Of a DNA stretch of 6,049 nucleotides, positions 4,148 to 6,049 are shown in pieces. The notes under the pieces were generated by a model, which was given only the letters and a program-made list of their open reading frames with translations, was not told where the DNA came from and did no database searches. How positions within the stretch are numbered: position 1 is the stretch's first letter; each line of letters begins with the position of its first letter. The translations under genes and the position numbers were made by a program. This DNA is from Minisyncoccota bacterium (lineage in GTDB: Bacteria; Patescibacteriota; Minisyncoccia; Minisyncoccales; GCA-002788555): the NCBI GenBank assembly GCA_028697615.1, contig JAQVET010000021.1, positions 1 through 6,049 of the forward strand. The letters run 5' to 3'.

Positions 4148-5923
4148 ATGATAAATTTTAAAGAGAATATTGAAAATAATATTTTATTAATTTTAATAGG
4201 AATTTTTGTTTTTATTTTTAGTTTTAATATAAAAGAAATTTTCGCTCAAAGAGAAATTATTACTGATTGGTATGTTCAAAATTTTGATACTACTCTTACT
4301 TTAAATAAAGATTCATCACTGGATGTCGTAGAGAAAATTACTGCTGATTGCGGCAATCTTGAGGATAAGCATGGGATTTTTAGGATTTTGCCGGAGGAAA
4401 CAAAAATAGAAACAGGGGAGACGATAAAAACACCTATTAAACTTATAAGTATTACTGATTTTCAAGGAAATCCTTATAAATACGAAATAATTCGTGAAAA
4501 CAATACTATTACTTGGAAAATTGGTGATCCCAATAAAACAGTTAAAGGCGTAAATAATTATTTAATTCATTATAGTGTTGGCAATGTGATTCGTTTTGAA
4601 AATCAATCTTTTGATGAATTTTATTGGAATGTTTTGGGTAATTTTTGGGATTTAGAAATTGATAATTTTCATGCAAAGTTAATTTTTCCTGAAGGTGTGA
4701 CAAAAGATAATATCGCTATAGATTATTACACTGGCGATCTTGGATCAAGAGATAAAAGTTTGGCTAAATACTCTTGGACATCTCAAAATGTTTTAGAATT
4801 TTATTCTACTCAGCCATTTAAAAAACATCAAGGGATAACAGTTTCACTAGTTTTCCCAAAAGGAATTTTTACTCCTTATCATTTTAGTTTTTTAGAACTT
4901 TATGGGGAGTATTTATATTTTATAATCCCTTTGGTTATTTTTATTATTTGTTTTAATATTTTTCGAAAAAATGGAAAGTATTCTTCCAAAAACAAGACAG
5001 TTATTCCAATATATGAAGTGCCCGGTGGACTTAGTCCTTTGGAAATAGGCGTATTAATGAATGGTGGTAAGGGAAATAAGGAAGAATTTATTACTGCTGA
5101 AATAATCAATTTGGCAGTGAAGGGTTTGATTACTATAAAGGAAGTTGAAAATAAATTTATGTTTTTAAATAAAAAGGATTATTTATTGATAAGGAAGAAT
5201 AATGAGGAGGAAGAAAAAAATTTAACTCCAGCCCAAAAATTTATTTTAGAGAAAATTTTTAAAGATGGCAGTGAAATAAAATTATCTTCTCTTAAATTTC
5301 CATATACTCAAAAAATTGATAATTTAACAATAAATCTTCTATCTAAAAAGAAATTATTAATAAAGAAAAGGCTTGATTTAGCAAGTATGTTTACAGTGGG
5401 AGGGGTTATATTATTTTTCATTAGTTTTTTTACGATGGGAATATCATTTTTTCTTTTTCTTTCAATAACTATTTCTGCAATAATTATTTTTATTTTTGGT
5501 TTATTAATGAATCCATACACTCAAAAAGGAGCAGAGATAAATTGGCAAATTAAAGGCTTTAAATTATTTATGAAAACAGTTGATAAAGATCGGGCTAAAT
5601 TTTATGAAAAAGAAAATATTTTTGAGAAATTTCTACCATACGCTATTGTTTTTGGTATCACTGATATTTGGATTAAAAAAATGAAAGAAATTTATAAAGA
5701 AGAATATTTTGCTAATTACATCCCTATGTGGTATATAGGTGCGGGATCAAATTATACTTTTAATATTGATAAATTTTCTTCTGATATTGCCAGTTTGTCC
5801 TCAGCGATTTCTAATAATATATCTTCATCAAGTGGAGTTAGCGGGGGTAGTGGATTTAGTGGAAGCGCTGGTGGAGGAAGCGCTGGTGGTGGTTCTGGTG
5901 GAGGCGGAGGAGGAGGTTGGTAG
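4148..5923 (+). CDS. DUF2207 family membrane protein with glycine-rich tail
   Basis: 591 residues, function unknown. Order: a signal peptide or N-terminal anchor (hydrophobic about 12-27, possible cleavage after Ala33 in IFAQ); an extracytoplasmic beta-rich region (about 36-240) of the DUF2207 type, with WNVLGNFWDLEI (160-171); a membrane segment (about 255-272); a basic stretch and cytoplasmic IYEVPGGLSPLEIGVLMNGG (288-307), typical of the family, leading into a probable winged-helix-like region (about 295-405); two close membrane segments (about 412-430 and 433-453); then GAEINWQIKGFKLFM (461-475) and ENIFEKFLPYAIVFGI (489-504), also typical. The tail (about 559-591) is Ser/Gly-rich and ends in seven Gly and a Trp, a common ending in DUF2207 proteins. 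These are often found in Candidate Phyla Radiation and Gram-positive genomes. The gene starts 64 bases after the DUF3795 gene. Confidence 0.9.
   Translation: MINFKENIENNILLILIGIFVFIFSFNIKEIFAQREIITDWYVQNFDTTLTLNKDSSLDVVEKITADCGNLEDKHGIFRILPEETKIETGETIKTPIKLISITDFQGNPYKYEIIRENNTITWKIGDPNKTVKGVNNYLIHYSVGNVIRFENQSFDEFYWNVLGNFWDLEIDNFHAKLIFPEGVTKDNIAIDYYTGDLGSRDKSLAKYSWTSQNVLEFYSTQPFKKHQGITVSLVFPKGIFTPYHFSFLELYGEYLYFIIPLVIFIICFNIFRKNGKYSSKNKTVIPIYEVPGGLSPLEIGVLMNGGKGNKEEFITAEIINLAVKGLITIKEVENKFMFLNKKDYLLIRKNNEEEEKNLTPAQKFILEKIFKDGSEIKLSSLKFPYTQKIDNLTINLLSKKKLLIKKRLDLASMFTVGGVILFFISFFTMGISFFLFLSITISAIIIFIFGLLMNPYTQKGAEINWQIKGFKLFMKTVDKDRAKFYEKENIFEKFLPYAIVFGITDIWIKKMKEIYKEEYFANYIPMWYIGAGSNYTFNIDKFSSDIASLSSAISNNISSSSGVSGGSGFSGSAGGGSAGGGSGGGGGGGW
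5861..5890 (+). repeat. Two tandem 15-base units coding the glycine-rich tail
   Basis: The unit GGAAGCGCTGGTGG plus A or T occurs at 5861-5875 and 5876-5890, differing only in the last base, and encodes Gly-Ser-Ala-Gly-Gly twice in phase. GGT/GGA-rich sequence follows to 5920. The near-identity suggests recent duplication by slippage. The tract is far GC-richer than the rest of the gene, as Gly codons require. Confidence 0.8.
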
Positions 5924-5958
5924 AATTTTATTATAAATTTAGTATAGTATTTAAAAAT

Positions 5959-6049
5959 ATGATTACATTTGAAGAATTTCAAAAATTAGATTTAAGAGTG
6001 GCGAAAATTATAAAAGCAGAAAAAATTGAGAATTCAGAAAAACTTTTAA
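5959..6049 (+). CDS. tRNA-binding domain protein (Trbp111/MetRS C-terminal type), 5' part only
   Basis: Thirty codons are visible before the window ends. They read as the start of an OB-fold tRNA-binding domain: FEEFQKLDLRVAKI (4-17) matches the family's F-x-K-x-DLRVgkI opening, and AEKIENSEKLL (20-30) matches A-E-x-(h)-x-x-S-(D/E)-KLL. Because the ATG lies directly before the domain, this is probably a free-standing protein of about 110 residues (Trbp111-like, CsaA-like, or a separate MetRS beta subunit) rather than the tail of a full methionyl-tRNA synthetase. That cannot be settled without the rest. Such proteins bind tRNA non-catalytically and can assist aminoacylation. The start is 35 bases after the DUF2207 stop, on the same strand, with no Shine-Dalgarno. 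Confidence 0.8.
   Translation, partial: MITFEEFQKLDLRVAKIIKAEKIENSEKLL

Noticed and set aside
5752..5982. Polyproline minus-strand frame opposite the DUF2207 tail
   Set aside because: The proline run is only the complement of the Gly codons of a well-supported gene; no domain or start context supports it.
1..6049. tRNA genes, CRISPR arrays, insertion sequences, prophage or toxin-antitoxin genes
   Set aside because: None of the expected motifs, repeats or gene families were seen on either strand.

Overview
The window is very AT-rich and holds six protein genes, a probable 20-codon leader peptide and one probable small structured RNA. The gene set (Pth, a LytR-CpsA-Psr protein, citramalate synthase, a DUF3795 cysteine protein, a DUF2207 membrane protein with a glycine-rich tail, and a small tRNA-binding-domain protein), the Lys/Ile/Asn-rich proteins and the lack of convincing Shine-Dalgarno sequences suggest a bacterium of the Candidate Phyla Radiation (Patescibacteria, perhaps Parcubacteria-like). 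This placement is inference, not proof. TGA acts as a normal stop (end of the LCP gene, end of the leader peptide), so the UGA=Gly code of Gracilibacteria/SR1 is not in use.

Layout. Positions 1-83 hold nothing I can assign. A good promoter (84-112) drives a roughly 110-nt RNA (about 119-233), closed by a 9-bp stem and ending in nine T. It matches no family I recognise. On the minus strand an LCP-family gene (1919-849) and pth (852-283) form a two-gene operon with an ATGA overlap, transcribed from a promoter at 1970-1942. No terminator is visible after pth, so its transcript may run antisense through the small RNA.

From the same intergenic region a plus-strand promoter (2013-2039) leads into what looks like a textbook transcription attenuator for cimA. 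It has a 20-codon leader peptide with three consecutive Ile codons (2063-2125), a 7-bp pause hairpin (2105-2122), a 7-bp terminator hairpin with a T-run (2156-2181), and a perfect 9-bp alternative antiterminator (2114-2122 with 2156-2164). The leader stop codon lies immediately after the pause hairpin. Citramalate synthase begins threonine-independent isoleucine synthesis, so the Ile codons match the pathway. This is the most interesting signal in the window.

Downstream of cimA (2194-3753), on the same strand, lie a small DUF3795 protein (3796-4083), a weak possible terminator, a DUF2207 membrane protein (4148-5923), and the first 30 codons of a tRNA-binding-domain protein (5959 to the edge). 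No other branched-chain amino acid genes are next to cimA.
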